Shown here piece by piece: positions 1 through 7,541 of a stretch of 58,844 bases of DNA. Made by a program: the position numbers and the translations under genes. The notes under the pieces were generated by a model. That model was not told the origin of the DNA, searched no databases, and worked only from the letters and a program-made list of their open reading frames with translations. Position 1 is the first letter of the stretch; each line of letters opens with the position of its first letter. The stretch covers positions 1 through 58,844 of the forward strand of contig DSCS01000044.1 in assembly GCA_011048995.1 (NCBI GenBank). Reading direction: 5' to 3'. The stretch comes from Bacillota bacterium. GTDB taxonomy: Bacteria; Macinerneyibacteriota; Macinerneyibacteria; Macinerneyibacteriales; DSCS01.

Positions 1-440
1 CGTGATATCACTTTCTCAAGGGACTCTCCCGATGTCGTTTCCCCGTCGACTTCTACAATAATATCGCCTGCTGAAAGCCCAAGTCTGTAGGCCGGAGTCC
101 CCTCAATGGGCGAGACAACAACAATGTTATCCCCTTTTTTATCAATACGGATGCCCAGCCCGCCAAAAGAACCTTCAATATCAGTGAGCATATCCCGGCT
201 TTCTTCGGGGGTAAAAAAAGTGGAGTGGGGGTCTAATGCGTCCAGCATTCCTTTGATGGCCTGATAAGACAACTCTTTTTTCTGAAGAACATCGGGATCA
301 ACGTAATATTCCCGGATCATCGTATGAACATCATTGATCATCGCCAGCCCTTTAAAGAAATCACCGGCTGAAAAGACCAGGTTAACTGAAAAAAACAATA
401 ACAACAAAACCGTTAAGGCTAAAAGCGCTTTTTTATACAT
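1..440 (-). CDS. S41 family C-terminal processing peptidase, N-terminal part
   Basis: The gene starts at ATG 440-438 and runs off the left edge, so only about 146 residues are seen. They begin with a Sec-type signal or anchor (MYKKALLALTVLLLLLFFSV). A helical N-terminal region follows, then the first part of a PDZ domain (GGLGIRID, SPIEGTPAYRLGLSAGD, IIVEVDGE). This order is that of CtpA/Prc-type periplasmic serine proteases, which trim or degrade envelope proteins using a Ser-Lys dyad. The dyad lies outside the window, so activity cannot be judged. A GGGAGGAAA Shine-Dalgarno site precedes the start. The gene is divergent from the MutS-like gene. Confidence 0.8.
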   Translation of the reverse strand, partial: MYKKALLALTVLLLLFFSVNLVFSAGDFFKGLAMINDVHTMIREYYVDPDVLQKKELSYQAIKGMLDALDPHSTFFTPEESRDMLTDIEGSFGGLGIRIDKKGDNIVVVSPIEGTPAYRLGLSAGDIIVEVDGETTSGESLEKVIS

Positions 441-458
441 CCTATTTCCTCCCGCCTT

Positions 459-486
459 ATTATAGCTTTGGAACGAAAATATACAA
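459..486 (-). promoter_or_regulatory. Promoter of the S41 peptidase gene
   Basis: On the minus strand, TTGTAT and TATAAT are separated by 16 bp. The -10 box ends about 18 bp before the ATG at 440. Pattern match only. Confidence 0.55.
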
Positions 487-528
487 GCCCAATTAAAAGC
501 AGACACCATCGGGACAGCGCCTTTTCTC

Positions 529-556
529 TTGTCCTCCTGATTCCCCTTTGTATAAT
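529..556 (+). promoter_or_regulatory. Promoter of the MutS-like gene
   Basis: TTGTCC and TATAAT are separated by 16 bp, and the -10 box is 23 bp upstream of the GTG start at 580. It lies back to back with the S41 promoter. Confidence 0.55.
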
Positions 557-579
557 AGAGGGAGATAAAGGAGGCTTCC

Positions 580-1926
580 GTGTTTTCCGATGCACAGACA
601 TTAAAAGACCTTGAGATCTTCGAATCCTATGACGGCAGCCCGGGTGTCTTCTCCCTTTTTGACTATACGAAAACCGAGGGCGGGAGAGCCTGTCTGCGGG
701 ATTTTTTCCTGAATGAAATCCATACCCCGGAACAACTCAAAAAAAGACAGGACGCGTTCTCTTTTTTTTTAAAACTGGGGCCCGACAAGTCTCCTCCCGT
801 ACATAAAAACCAATTTCTTTTTGTCACACAATACCTGCGGTCCAAACTTCCCATGATCCGGCATAACAGCCCTGCCCACATGGCCGGTATGGGGATCCGC
901 CTTTTTTTCCGTCATAAAGGCACTGGACTTTTCAGTAATTTAGAGTTTATAGCTGAAGGGTTGAACCTGACCCTTTCTTTTATCGGAGCCTTGGGCCAAT
1001 TCGTCTCTCTGGCAGAAAAAGAGCCCCTGCCGGATGAGATTAGGGAGTTGATCGGTGACATCACGGCGTCACTTGCTCCCGCCAAGGTCCATATTCCATC
1101 CCGCATATCTCTTTTACATCCTTTTTTAATCTTAAAAGCCGACCGTTGGCTACGCACCAAAGGGCAATTTCATATTCAGCGGCTTATGGACGCCTATGCT
1201 CGCGTTGATGCCTACTTTTCCGTGGCAGAGGCCATGAAGAGCCATCCCATGTGTTTCCCCCGGGTCGAGGACTCATCCGCTCCCTTTTTCACGGCCAAAG
1301 AGCTTTATCACCCGTTTTTGTCCCACCCCGTCTCTCAAAATATCGATATTTCACAGCGCCATTTTCTTTTTCTCACAGGCCCGAACATGGCCGGAAAGAC
1401 CACCTTTCTCAAAGCAATGGGAATCGCTGTCTGCCTTGGCCGTGCGGGACTGCCTGTTTTTGCCGCCGCATGCCGCATGGATTTTTTTAACGGCCTCTTC
1501 ACCAGCATTAACACAGAAGACAATATCAGGAAAGGATACAGCTATTTTTTCAGCGAAGTGCATCGTGTAAAAGAAGCAGGGGAATATCTTCAGGCACAAA
1601 AAAAGTTCTTTTTTATCTTTGACGAGCTTTTTAAGGGAACAAATGTCAAGGACGCCTATGATGCCTCCCGCCTGGTCATCAAGAAATTCGCCAAGTGGAG
1701 GCAGAATCTTTTCGTTCTCTCTTCCCATTTGATCGAATTGGCCGAAGAAGCCGTAACTCATTCGGCCATTTCTTTTTACTACTTTGAATCCTCTGTTGTT
1801 GACGGGCGCCCGCTTTTCACCTATAAAATAAATGAGGGGATTTCCGCCGAACGTTTAGGGCTCCTCATTTTACAAAACGAAGGGATTCCGGATCTTTTGG
1901 AACCACCGGGATCGCCAAAGGAGTGA
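580..1926 (+). CDS. Short MutS-family ATPase (lacks mismatch-recognition domain)
   Basis: The 448-aa protein ends in a MutS domain V ATPase. The Walker A motif GPNMAGKTTFLKA lies near residue 267 and the Walker B motif FFIFDELFKGT near 345-355. The region before it resembles the MutS core/lever helices. The N-terminal mismatch-binding domain with its Phe-x-Glu motif is absent, as is the MutS2 Smr nuclease domain. At 448 aa it is about half the length of canonical MutS (roughly 850 aa), so classical mismatch repair is unlikely and the real role is unknown. The GTG start at 580 is supported by AAAGGAGG at 568-573. A metallopeptidase gene follows after 4 bp, so the two are probably co-transcribed. 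Confidence 0.8.
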   Translation: MFSDAQTLKDLEIFESYDGSPGVFSLFDYTKTEGGRACLRDFFLNEIHTPEQLKKRQDAFSFFLKLGPDKSPPVHKNQFLFVTQYLRSKLPMIRHNSPAHMAGMGIRLFFRHKGTGLFSNLEFIAEGLNLTLSFIGALGQFVSLAEKEPLPDEIRELIGDITASLAPAKVHIPSRISLLHPFLILKADRWLRTKGQFHIQRLMDAYARVDAYFSVAEAMKSHPMCFPRVEDSSAPFFTAKELYHPFLSHPVSQNIDISQRHFLFLTGPNMAGKTTFLKAMGIAVCLGRAGLPVFAAACRMDFFNGLFTSINTEDNIRKGYSYFFSEVHRVKEAGEYLQAQKKFFFIFDELFKGTNVKDAYDASRLVIKKFAKWRQNLFVLSSHLIELAEEAVTHSAISFYYFESSVVDGRPLFTYKINEGISAERLGLLILQNEGIPDLLEPPGSPKE

Positions 1927-1930
1927 TACC

Positions 1931-2605
1931 ATGTACTTTTATGATTGGACAATGATTCTGCTCATCCCTGCGATGCTGCTTTCCCTTTATGCCCAGTATA
2001 AAGTCAAGTCGGCTTTTTCCCGCTATTCCGGGGTCCGCTCTGCCCAAAACATGAAGGCAGAAGATGTCGCCCGGGATATCCTTATGCGGACAGAAGTGGA
2101 TGTCCCCGTAGAGCGGGTCAGAGGCACACTGACCGACCATTATGATCCCAAAAACAAAGTGCTGCGCCTTTCTGAAGCTGTTTACGGCCAAACAAGTATC
2201 GCCGCCATTGCCGTGGCGGCCCATGAATGCGGCCATGCGGTCCAGGATGCCCGGGATTATTTTCCTCTGAAACTCAGAAACGCTATTGTCCCGGTCAGTT
2301 CCATAGGGTCCAATCTCTCGATACCTCTTGTCCTGGCCGGACTTATCTTCAGCTTTCCTGCCCTGGTCAATATCGGCATCATCCTCTATTCAGCTGCTGT
2401 TTTCTTCACTGTTGTCACCCTGCCGGTTGAATTTGATGCCTCCTACATGGCCTTGCGCATACTTAAAAAAAGATCTTACCTCTCCCAGGATGAGCTCACA
2501 GGAGCAAAAAAGGTTCTCGATGCTGCGGCACTGACTTATGTCGCAGCCACTTTGGCCGCTTTAATGAACCTGCTCAGACTGATTTTGATATCCCGAAGAC
2601 GCTGA
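1931..2605 (+). CDS. YugP-type membrane zinc metallopeptidase
   Basis: The 224-aa protein carries HECGH at residues 98-102, the zinc-binding HExxH-type motif of the Zn_peptidase_2 (YugP) family. It has an N-terminal membrane segment, and hydrophobic stretches follow the active site (for example IPLVLAGLIFSF and IGIILYSAAVFF). Other family hallmarks include VRGTLTDHYDP upstream of the motif and PVEFDASYMAL after it. Family members are integral membrane proteases, mostly of unknown substrate. The ATG at 1931 has GGAG at 1919-1922, inside the end of the preceding gene. The window gives no clue to the substrate. Confidence 0.88.
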   Translation: MYFYDWTMILLIPAMLLSLYAQYKVKSAFSRYSGVRSAQNMKAEDVARDILMRTEVDVPVERVRGTLTDHYDPKNKVLRLSEAVYGQTSIAAIAVAAHECGHAVQDARDYFPLKLRNAIVPVSSIGSNLSIPLVLAGLIFSFPALVNIGIILYSAAVFFTVVTLPVEFDASYMALRILKKRSYLSQDELTGAKKVLDAAALTYVAATLAALMNLLRLILISRRR

Positions 2606-2606
2606 T

Positions 2607-2629
2607 AAAAAAGGGGGCGAAAGCCCCCT
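2607..2629 (-). terminator. Intrinsic terminator of the TM1266-type gene
   Basis: A 7-bp GC stem (AGGGGGC / GCCCCCT, loop GAAA, 2612-2629) is followed on the minus strand by six T. It sits just downstream of the stop at 2634. On the plus strand no T tract follows, so it acts mainly on the minus strand. Confidence 0.8.
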
Positions 2630-2633
2630 CCTG

Positions 2634-2891
2634 TCAATACTCAAATAACATGGTCTTGAGCTGAACCCCGTCAATACTCAGAAGTTCTTTTTCTAAGGCA
2701 TCCCATTCCTTTTTCTCTCCGATAAGCTCTAAAAGGACAAACCCTTTTTTGTCACAAAAATCTTCCGAGACTTCATGCATTCCCAACCGTGTCTTGATCG
2801 AACACCCGTATTGTGTCAGGACAGACTGCACTTTGTTCGCTTCCGTGACCCGATCCGTAAGCAAAAGCCCCATGATCATCATTTTTTTCAT
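2634..2891 (-). CDS. Small TM1266-type (iron-only hydrogenase system) regulator
   Basis: The 85-aa protein resembles the TM1266/putative iron-only hydrogenase system regulator family, a NikR-C/ACT-like ferredoxin fold. Visible features are a hydrophobic first strand (MIMGLLLTDR), the central YGCSIKTRLGMHEV segment, and a C-terminal strand after GVQLKTMLF. Family members usually lie beside FeFe-hydrogenase maturation genes. None is nearby here, so that link is by family only. The start has AAGGAGG 6 nt upstream, and the gene has its own promoter and terminator, so it is monocistronic. Confidence 0.65.
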   Translation of the reverse strand: MKKMMIMGLLLTDRVTEANKVQSVLTQYGCSIKTRLGMHEVSEDFCDKKGFVLLELIGEKKEWDALEKELLSIDGVQLKTMLFEY

Positions 2892-2918
2892 AAAACCTCC
2901 TTTTTGCCCATTTTATTG

Positions 2919-2947
2919 ATTCTACCCAAAAGCTGTTTTTTTGTAAA
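2919..2947 (-). promoter_or_regulatory. Promoter of the TM1266-type gene
   Basis: On the minus strand, TTTACA and TAGAAT are separated by 17 bp, with the -10 box 27 bp upstream of the ATG at 2891. Confidence 0.55.
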
Positions 2948-3009
2948 GGTCCTTTTCAGATCACACCGCTGCCGTGAAAAAAACAGTGTCTTTCCAAAAG
3001 AGAAAACCT

Positions 3010-3038
3010 TTGATTCCGGGACATCTTTACCCTATATT
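3010..3038 (+). promoter_or_regulatory. Promoter of the CofE-like gene
   Basis: TTGATT and TATATT are separated by 17 bp; the SD AGGAGG (3051-3056) and the ATG at 3064 follow. Confidence 0.55.
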
Positions 3039-3063
3039 AAGGGGGTTGCAAGGAGGCTGAGAG

Positions 3064-4278
3064 ATGAAACGATTAACCGGAACAGTTGTAAGGGGGATTC
3101 GTGCCCCGATTATCCGACAGGGCGACCCTATAGAAAGAATCGTCACAGAATGTGTCCTGGCTGCGGCAAAGCAGGATCATTTTCCCCTGCGGGACAGCGA
3201 TGTCATCGCAGTGACAGAAGCCGTGGTAGCACGGGCTCAAGGGAATTATGCCACTGCAGACCAGATTGCAGCCGATATACGCAGCAAATTCGGCGAAGGC
3301 CCCCTGGGCGTCGTCTTTCCTATTCTCAGCCGTAACCGTTTTTCTGTCTGCCTCAAAGGCATTGCCCGGGGGACGAAACATATCATTCTCATGCTCAGTT
3401 ATCCGGCCGATGAAGTCGGCAACCATTTGATCGATGCCGGGCTGATCGATGAAAAAAAGATCGACCCCCGAACCCGGCGTTTGACCGATGAGCAGTTCCG
3501 ACACCTTTTCGGCTCTGCAAAACATACGTTTACAGGAGTAAATTATATTGATTATTATAAAGAACTGATCCGGAAAGAAGGATGCAAGGCCGAGATTATT
3601 CTGGCCAACGATTGCCGGGCGATTCTTGATTATACCCCGGATGTCCTCTATTGCGATATTCATACACGCAGTGAAACCAAAAGACTGTTGACTGAAGCCG
3701 GTGCGCGAAAATGTTTCGGACTGGATTCTATCCTTTCGGCCCCTTCCGAGGGAAGCGGTTATCATGAAGAGTACGGGCTTTTGGGGAGCAACAAAGCCAC
3801 GGAAGAGTCCGTCAAACTTTTCCCCAGAGACAATCAGGCTGTCGTTGACCGTATTCGCGATCTTGTTTTCCAAAAAACAGGAAAAAAAGTAGAAGTGATG
3901 GTTTACGGAGACGGCGCCTTTAAAGACCCTGTAGGCAAAATCTGGGAATTGGCCGATCCGGTTGTTTCTCCGGGTTATACTTCGGGATTAGAGGGACAGC
4001 CCAATGAAGTTAAACTCAAATACCTGGCTGACAATCGTTTTTCTCATCTGAAAGGACCTGAGCTTCATCAGGCCGTCGCCTCCTTCATACGGGACAAAGA
4101 GACGGACCTGAGAGGAGACATGGCTGCCCAAGGGACAACACCAAGAAAACTGACAGACCTTATCGGCTCTCTTTGCGACCTGACATCAGGCAGTGGAGAT
4201 AAAGGAACCCCTATCGTCCTTGTCCAGGGATATTTTGATAACTTTTCCGATGAGTCCTGCACAGCTGCCGAAGAGTAG
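3064..4278 (+). CDS. Coenzyme F420-0:L-glutamate ligase-like (CofE family) protein
   Basis: The 404-aa protein matches the CofE/F420_ligase fold: an N-terminal GIRAPIIRQGD, the DVIAVTEAVVARAQGN segment, NDCRAILDYTPDV in the middle, and a metal/nucleotide-binding region with VMVYGDGAFKDPVGKIWELA. CofE adds L-glutamate to F420-0 using GTP. This long form occurs in many anaerobes with no evident F420 pathway, so the real substrate may be another gamma-glutamylated acceptor. The ATG at 3064 is preceded by AGGAGG. truA follows after 9 bp and is probably in the same operon. Fold assignment is firm; the exact reaction is not. Confidence 0.75.
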   Translation: MKRLTGTVVRGIRAPIIRQGDPIERIVTECVLAAAKQDHFPLRDSDVIAVTEAVVARAQGNYATADQIAADIRSKFGEGPLGVVFPILSRNRFSVCLKGIARGTKHIILMLSYPADEVGNHLIDAGLIDEKKIDPRTRRLTDEQFRHLFGSAKHTFTGVNYIDYYKELIRKEGCKAEIILANDCRAILDYTPDVLYCDIHTRSETKRLLTEAGARKCFGLDSILSAPSEGSGYHEEYGLLGSNKATEESVKLFPRDNQAVVDRIRDLVFQKTGKKVEVMVYGDGAFKDPVGKIWELADPVVSPGYTSGLEGQPNEVKLKYLADNRFSHLKGPELHQAVASFIRDKETDLRGDMAAQGTTPRKLTDLIGSLCDLTSGSGDKGTPIVLVQGYFDNFSDESCTAAEE

Positions 4279-4287
4279 GGGACCCGC

Positions 4288-5073
4288 ATGACACAGGGAA
4301 GAGAAAAAGGGAAACACCCGCTCTATTCATATAAAGCAAAAGCAGCCTATGACGGAACAGCCTATAAAGGGTGGCAGCTGCAAAAAAAAGGGATCCCCAC
4401 TGTCCAGGGAAAGATCGAAGAAGCGTTAAGCGGGATCTTTGATGTGGAGAGGGTCAAGGTTCAGGGGGCCAGCCGCACGGATTCAGGGGTGCACGCTTTA
4501 GGACAGATGATACAGTTCAGAACCTCAAAAAATATACCGCTTTACAATCTCCTTCGGGGGGTCAACTCCGCCCTTCCTGCAGATATCCGTATCCTTGATA
4601 TGGAATATGCTGACCCTTCCTTTCACCCTATCTTTTCTGCTTTCGGAAAACATTATTCTTATACCTTCATTTATCCTGACAATCCATTGAAAAACCGTTA
4701 TGCTTACACCCTTGACGCTCCCGTCGACATTATCCGAATGGAGAAAGCCCTCTCCCTTTTTACAGGAGAAAAAGATTTCTCTGCTTTCCGTAACATGGCC
4801 AGCCGGGATCCTGAAAAATCCCCGGTATGCCATATCCGTTCTTTTTTTATGGAACACACCCCGGGAACCTACATTTTTCATATTAAAGGGAACCGCTTCC
4901 TTTATAATATGATACGTATTGTAATGGGCACATTGCTTGGTTTAGGGCAGGGGAAAATCAATGAAGAGGAGATTCTTAAAGCCTTTAAAACGGGAGACAG
5001 AAAACTGATCGGAAAGACACTGGCCCCGGAAGGATTGGTGTTGGAAGAAGTCTATTACAACGATGACTATTGA
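4288..5073 (+). CDS. truA: tRNA pseudouridine(38-40) synthase TruA
   Basis: The protein isomerises uridines 38-40 in the anticodon arm of tRNAs. The 261-aa sequence has the family hallmarks AAYDGTAYKGWQ near the N-terminus and GASRTDSGVHALGQ with the catalytic Asp at residue 65. A second half contains FLYNMIRIVMGTLLGLG, the usual RNA-binding and dimer region. The first dozen residues are longer than typical, so an internal start is possible, but no better ATG/SD pair is seen. Its 3' end overlaps the convergent rex gene by 7 bp. Confidence 0.95.
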   Translation: MTQGREKGKHPLYSYKAKAAYDGTAYKGWQLQKKGIPTVQGKIEEALSGIFDVERVKVQGASRTDSGVHALGQMIQFRTSKNIPLYNLLRGVNSALPADIRILDMEYADPSFHPIFSAFGKHYSYTFIYPDNPLKNRYAYTLDAPVDIIRMEKALSLFTGEKDFSAFRNMASRDPEKSPVCHIRSFFMEHTPGTYIFHIKGNRFLYNMIRIVMGTLLGLGQGKINEEEILKAFKTGDRKLIGKTLAPEGLVLEEVYYNDDY

Positions 5074-5735
5074 ATCTTCTTAATAATGACTTTGTTTGTT
5101 TTTTTCTTTTCAAACTGTTTCATAAAATGAGAAATAAATGAAAAACTTTCTGCCAGGTTTTCATCCTGGACAAAAATATCTTCGGGAACAAGAAGCCGCA
5201 GCGGCGCAAAATTCCACACAGCTTTGATACCCGCTGCAATCATCATATCGACAACACTTTGAGCCGAGGATTCAGGAGTCGTGATAATGCCAATACGGAT
5301 GTTGTGTTTAGGAACAAAGGATTTCATTTTTGACAAAGGCTGAACAGTGACTTTCCCGATTTTCTTTCCGATCTCCTCTTCACTGACGTCAAACAGCCCG
5401 ATGATCCTCAGTCCGTAATCCTCAAAGCCTTTGTAAGCGGCAATAGCCTTTCCCAGATGCCCTGTTCCCACCAACAAAGCCTCATTGAGGTTAAAATAAC
5501 CCAAATAATGGGCCAAAGTGTTGCGCAGCTCTCCTGCATTATACCCTACCCGAGGTTTGCCGCCGATGTCAAGGTACATCATATCACGTCGCACCTGGGA
5601 ATCATCCATGCTAAGGCATTCGGACAAATAGACGGAAGAGATATAAAGCTCATTATATTTATTTAAAAAGGAACTGGCCACCTGATAGTATTTCGGAAAT
5701 CTTTCCAATGTCGGCCTGGGGATCTGCTTTTCCAT
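5067..5735 (-). CDS. rex: Redox-sensing transcriptional repressor Rex
   Basis: Rex senses the NADH/NAD+ ratio and represses fermentation and respiration genes. The N-terminal winged helix is visible (SQVRRDMMYLD, residues about 50-60). It is followed by a Rossmann domain with the NAD-binding loop VGTGHLGKAI and the C-terminal domain-swap helix. The start chosen is ATG 5735-5733 (MEKQIPRPTLERF) because AAAGGAGGACT lies just upstream. An upstream in-frame ATG would add nine residues (through GGL) and lacks a comparable site. Length (222 aa) is normal. A Rex presence fits a fermentative lifestyle. I found no clear Rex operator in this window. Confidence 0.95.
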   Translation of the reverse strand: MEKQIPRPTLERFPKYYQVASSFLNKYNELYISSVYLSECLSMDDSQVRRDMMYLDIGGKPRVGYNAGELRNTLAHYLGYFNLNEALLVGTGHLGKAIAAYKGFEDYGLRIIGLFDVSEEEIGKKIGKVTVQPLSKMKSFVPKHNIRIGIITTPESSAQSVVDMMIAAGIKAVWNFAPLRLLVPEDIFVQDENLAESFSFISHFMKQFEKKKTNKVIIKKIQ

Positions 5736-5768
5736 TAGTCCTCCTTTCGTGCTTGGGTTCACGATAGT

Positions 5769-5796
5769 ATTATAGCGGATAACTGTCTGTTTTCAA
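5769..5796 (-). promoter_or_regulatory. Promoter of rex
   Basis: On the minus strand, TTGAAA and TATAAT are separated by 16 bp. The -35 box overlaps the uvrC stop codon, so rex can be transcribed independently of uvrC. Confidence 0.6.
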
Positions 5797-7541
5797 AGGG
5801 TTTTTAGATATTTTTTTATTTTGCGGGCTGTCAAAGGGCCGACTCCCGGAACTTTTGTCAAAGTATCCTCTCCGGCACGGCGCACCCCCTCCATATTTCC
5901 AAAAAAACTCATGATAAGATCCGCCTTTTTTTTCCCGAGCCCCGGGATCTCCTCAAGAGGGTTCTGCAGATTTTTCTTCCTCTTTTTTCTCCGGTTATAA
6001 CCGATGGTGAACCGGTGTACTTCATCGCGGGCCTTCATCAATAAAAGCCGGGCACGCATATGCCCCCGTATATCAAGGCATTCCCCGGATTCCCCGATCA
6101 CGCTCTCTTCGGCTTTGGCCAGCCCCAAAACAGGGATATGAAGCCCGAGCCGGCTCAATGCTTCGATGGCAGCATGCACCTGGCCTGTACCACCGTCTAT
6201 CAAGACAAGGTCAGGATACTCCCCTTTCCGATAACGGCGTTCCACAATCTCGCCGATCATTCGAAAATCGTCAGGGTGCTGCCCCTCCAGGGAAAAAGAG
6301 CGGTAAAGCCCTTTTTCAAATCCCCGGCGGCTCAGGCGTATACAACCGCCGGTAAATTGCTCTCCTCCGTAATTAGAAATATCAAATGCATCTAAACAAT
6401 TCAGCGGGGCTTTTTCAATAAGATATTCCAAATCGTCAAAATAAAGGCCGGGATCGGCAAGAAAGTGTTTCCGTAAAAGAAACTGTGCATTTTCTTCACA
6501 TCGGGAGACCATGCGGGATTCCTCTTCCTTTTGCGGCTTACGGATTTGAATCCGATGTCCTTCTTTGTTTTGGAAAAAACGCTCCAGTTCCTTTTCGTCA
6601 TCAAGGCTGCGATTGACTAATACAAGAGAGGGAACAGTGGGCTGAGATTCATAGTGCAACTGAAGAAAGGCCTTCAAAACCTGTCCCGGGAGTTGATTGC
6701 TTTCAAAAAGATCCCCGGACTGCTCTACGACCTTTCCCTCCCGCATAGAAAGAAGATAGACTGCATAGAGACTTCCCACGGAAGCAAGGGCTACAGCATC
6801 ATGGCTCTTCCCTTCCGCAGACTCCATATCGGGCATAAAAAGAATCTGTTTCAGCCCTAAAAGCTGCTCACGGCATTGAGCAGCCTTTTCAAATTCTAAC
6901 TTCAAAGCACGTTGGCGCATCTCTTTTTCAATACGCTGAAACAATTCTTTTCCCCGTCCTCTGAGAAGATCCCTGATTGCAGCCACATTCATTTTATACT
7001 CTTCCGGGGAAATTTTATCTTCACAAGGCCCCGGGCAACGCCCCAAATGATACTGCAGGCAGACACGTTTCGGCATTCTTCGGCAATGGCGGTACGGAAA
7101 GACAGACCTCACCCGTGACAGAAGAGATTTGACGGATGTAATCGAGGTAAACGGGCCAAAATAACGGGCTCCATCGTCTTTTACTGTCCGGGCAACAAAA
7201 ACGGACGGATACTTTTCCGGGCTGATTCTGATATAGGGATAGGACTTTCCGTCCTTTAAGTCGACATTGTAATGGGGCTGGTTCTCTTTGATCAGGTTAT
7301 TCTCCAGGACAAAAGCATCCGCCTCTGAGGCCACGACCACATACTCCACATCACAGACATAATGCATCATCACTCTTTTACGGTATTCCAGCCCTTTTTC
7401 ATTAAGGTAGGAACGCAAACGCGTGTTTAAATTTTTGGCTTTTCCCACATAAAGAACCGTTCCCTCCTCATCTTTGAATAAATAAACACCGGGGAGGGAG
7501 GGAGCCTGTCGGATGATCCGGATGACTTTTTCAGAGATCAT
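5793..7541 (-). CDS. uvrC: UvrABC excinuclease subunit C
   Basis: UvrC makes both incisions in nucleotide excision repair with UvrA and UvrB. The 582-aa protein has the GIY-YIG nuclease at the N-terminus (GVYLFKDEEGTVLYVGKAKN), a cysteine cluster CLQYHLGRCPGPCE, and a UVR motif around residues 200-235. A central RNase H-like nuclease domain follows (DAFDISNYGGEQFTGG, LVLIDGGTGQVHAA). Tandem HhH motifs close the protein (EIPGLGKKKADLIMSFFG, KVPGVGPLTARKIKKYL). Start and upstream stop share ATGA with the aminotransferase gene, so translation is coupled. Confidence 0.97.
   Translation of the reverse strand: MISEKVIRIIRQAPSLPGVYLFKDEEGTVLYVGKAKNLNTRLRSYLNEKGLEYRKRVMMHYVCDVEYVVVASEADAFVLENNLIKENQPHYNVDLKDGKSYPYIRISPEKYPSVFVARTVKDDGARYFGPFTSITSVKSLLSRVRSVFPYRHCRRMPKRVCLQYHLGRCPGPCEDKISPEEYKMNVAAIRDLLRGRGKELFQRIEKEMRQRALKLEFEKAAQCREQLLGLKQILFMPDMESAEGKSHDAVALASVGSLYAVYLLSMREGKVVEQSGDLFESNQLPGQVLKAFLQLHYESQPTVPSLVLVNRSLDDEKELERFFQNKEGHRIQIRKPQKEEESRMVSRCEENAQFLLRKHFLADPGLYFDDLEYLIEKAPLNCLDAFDISNYGGEQFTGGCIRLSRRGFEKGLYRSFSLEGQHPDDFRMIGEIVERRYRKGEYPDLVLIDGGTGQVHAAIEALSRLGLHIPVLGLAKAEESVIGESGECLDIRGHMRARLLLMKARDEVHRFTIGYNRRKKRKKNLQNPLEEIPGLGKKKADLIMSFFGNMEGVRRAGEDTLTKVPGVGPLTARKIKKYLKTL

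Noticed and set aside
764-774. Long T run inside the MutS-like gene as a phase-variation tract
   Set aside because: The frame is intact through the run and continues to conserved motifs, so there is no sign of switching.
2775-3335. Plus-strand frame of 186 codons spanning the TM1266 gene and the CofE-like start
   Set aside because: It runs antisense through one gene and out of frame through another, with biased low-complexity composition.
3073-3873. Long minus-strand reading frame of 266 codons antisense to the CofE-like gene
   Set aside because: It is an antisense shadow: no family resemblance, no SD, and the opposite strand has a clear conserved protein.
5736-5800. Rex operator upstream of rex
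   Set aside because: I looked for a TTGTGAA-N6-TTCACAA-like dyad around the rex promoter and saw none that was convincing.
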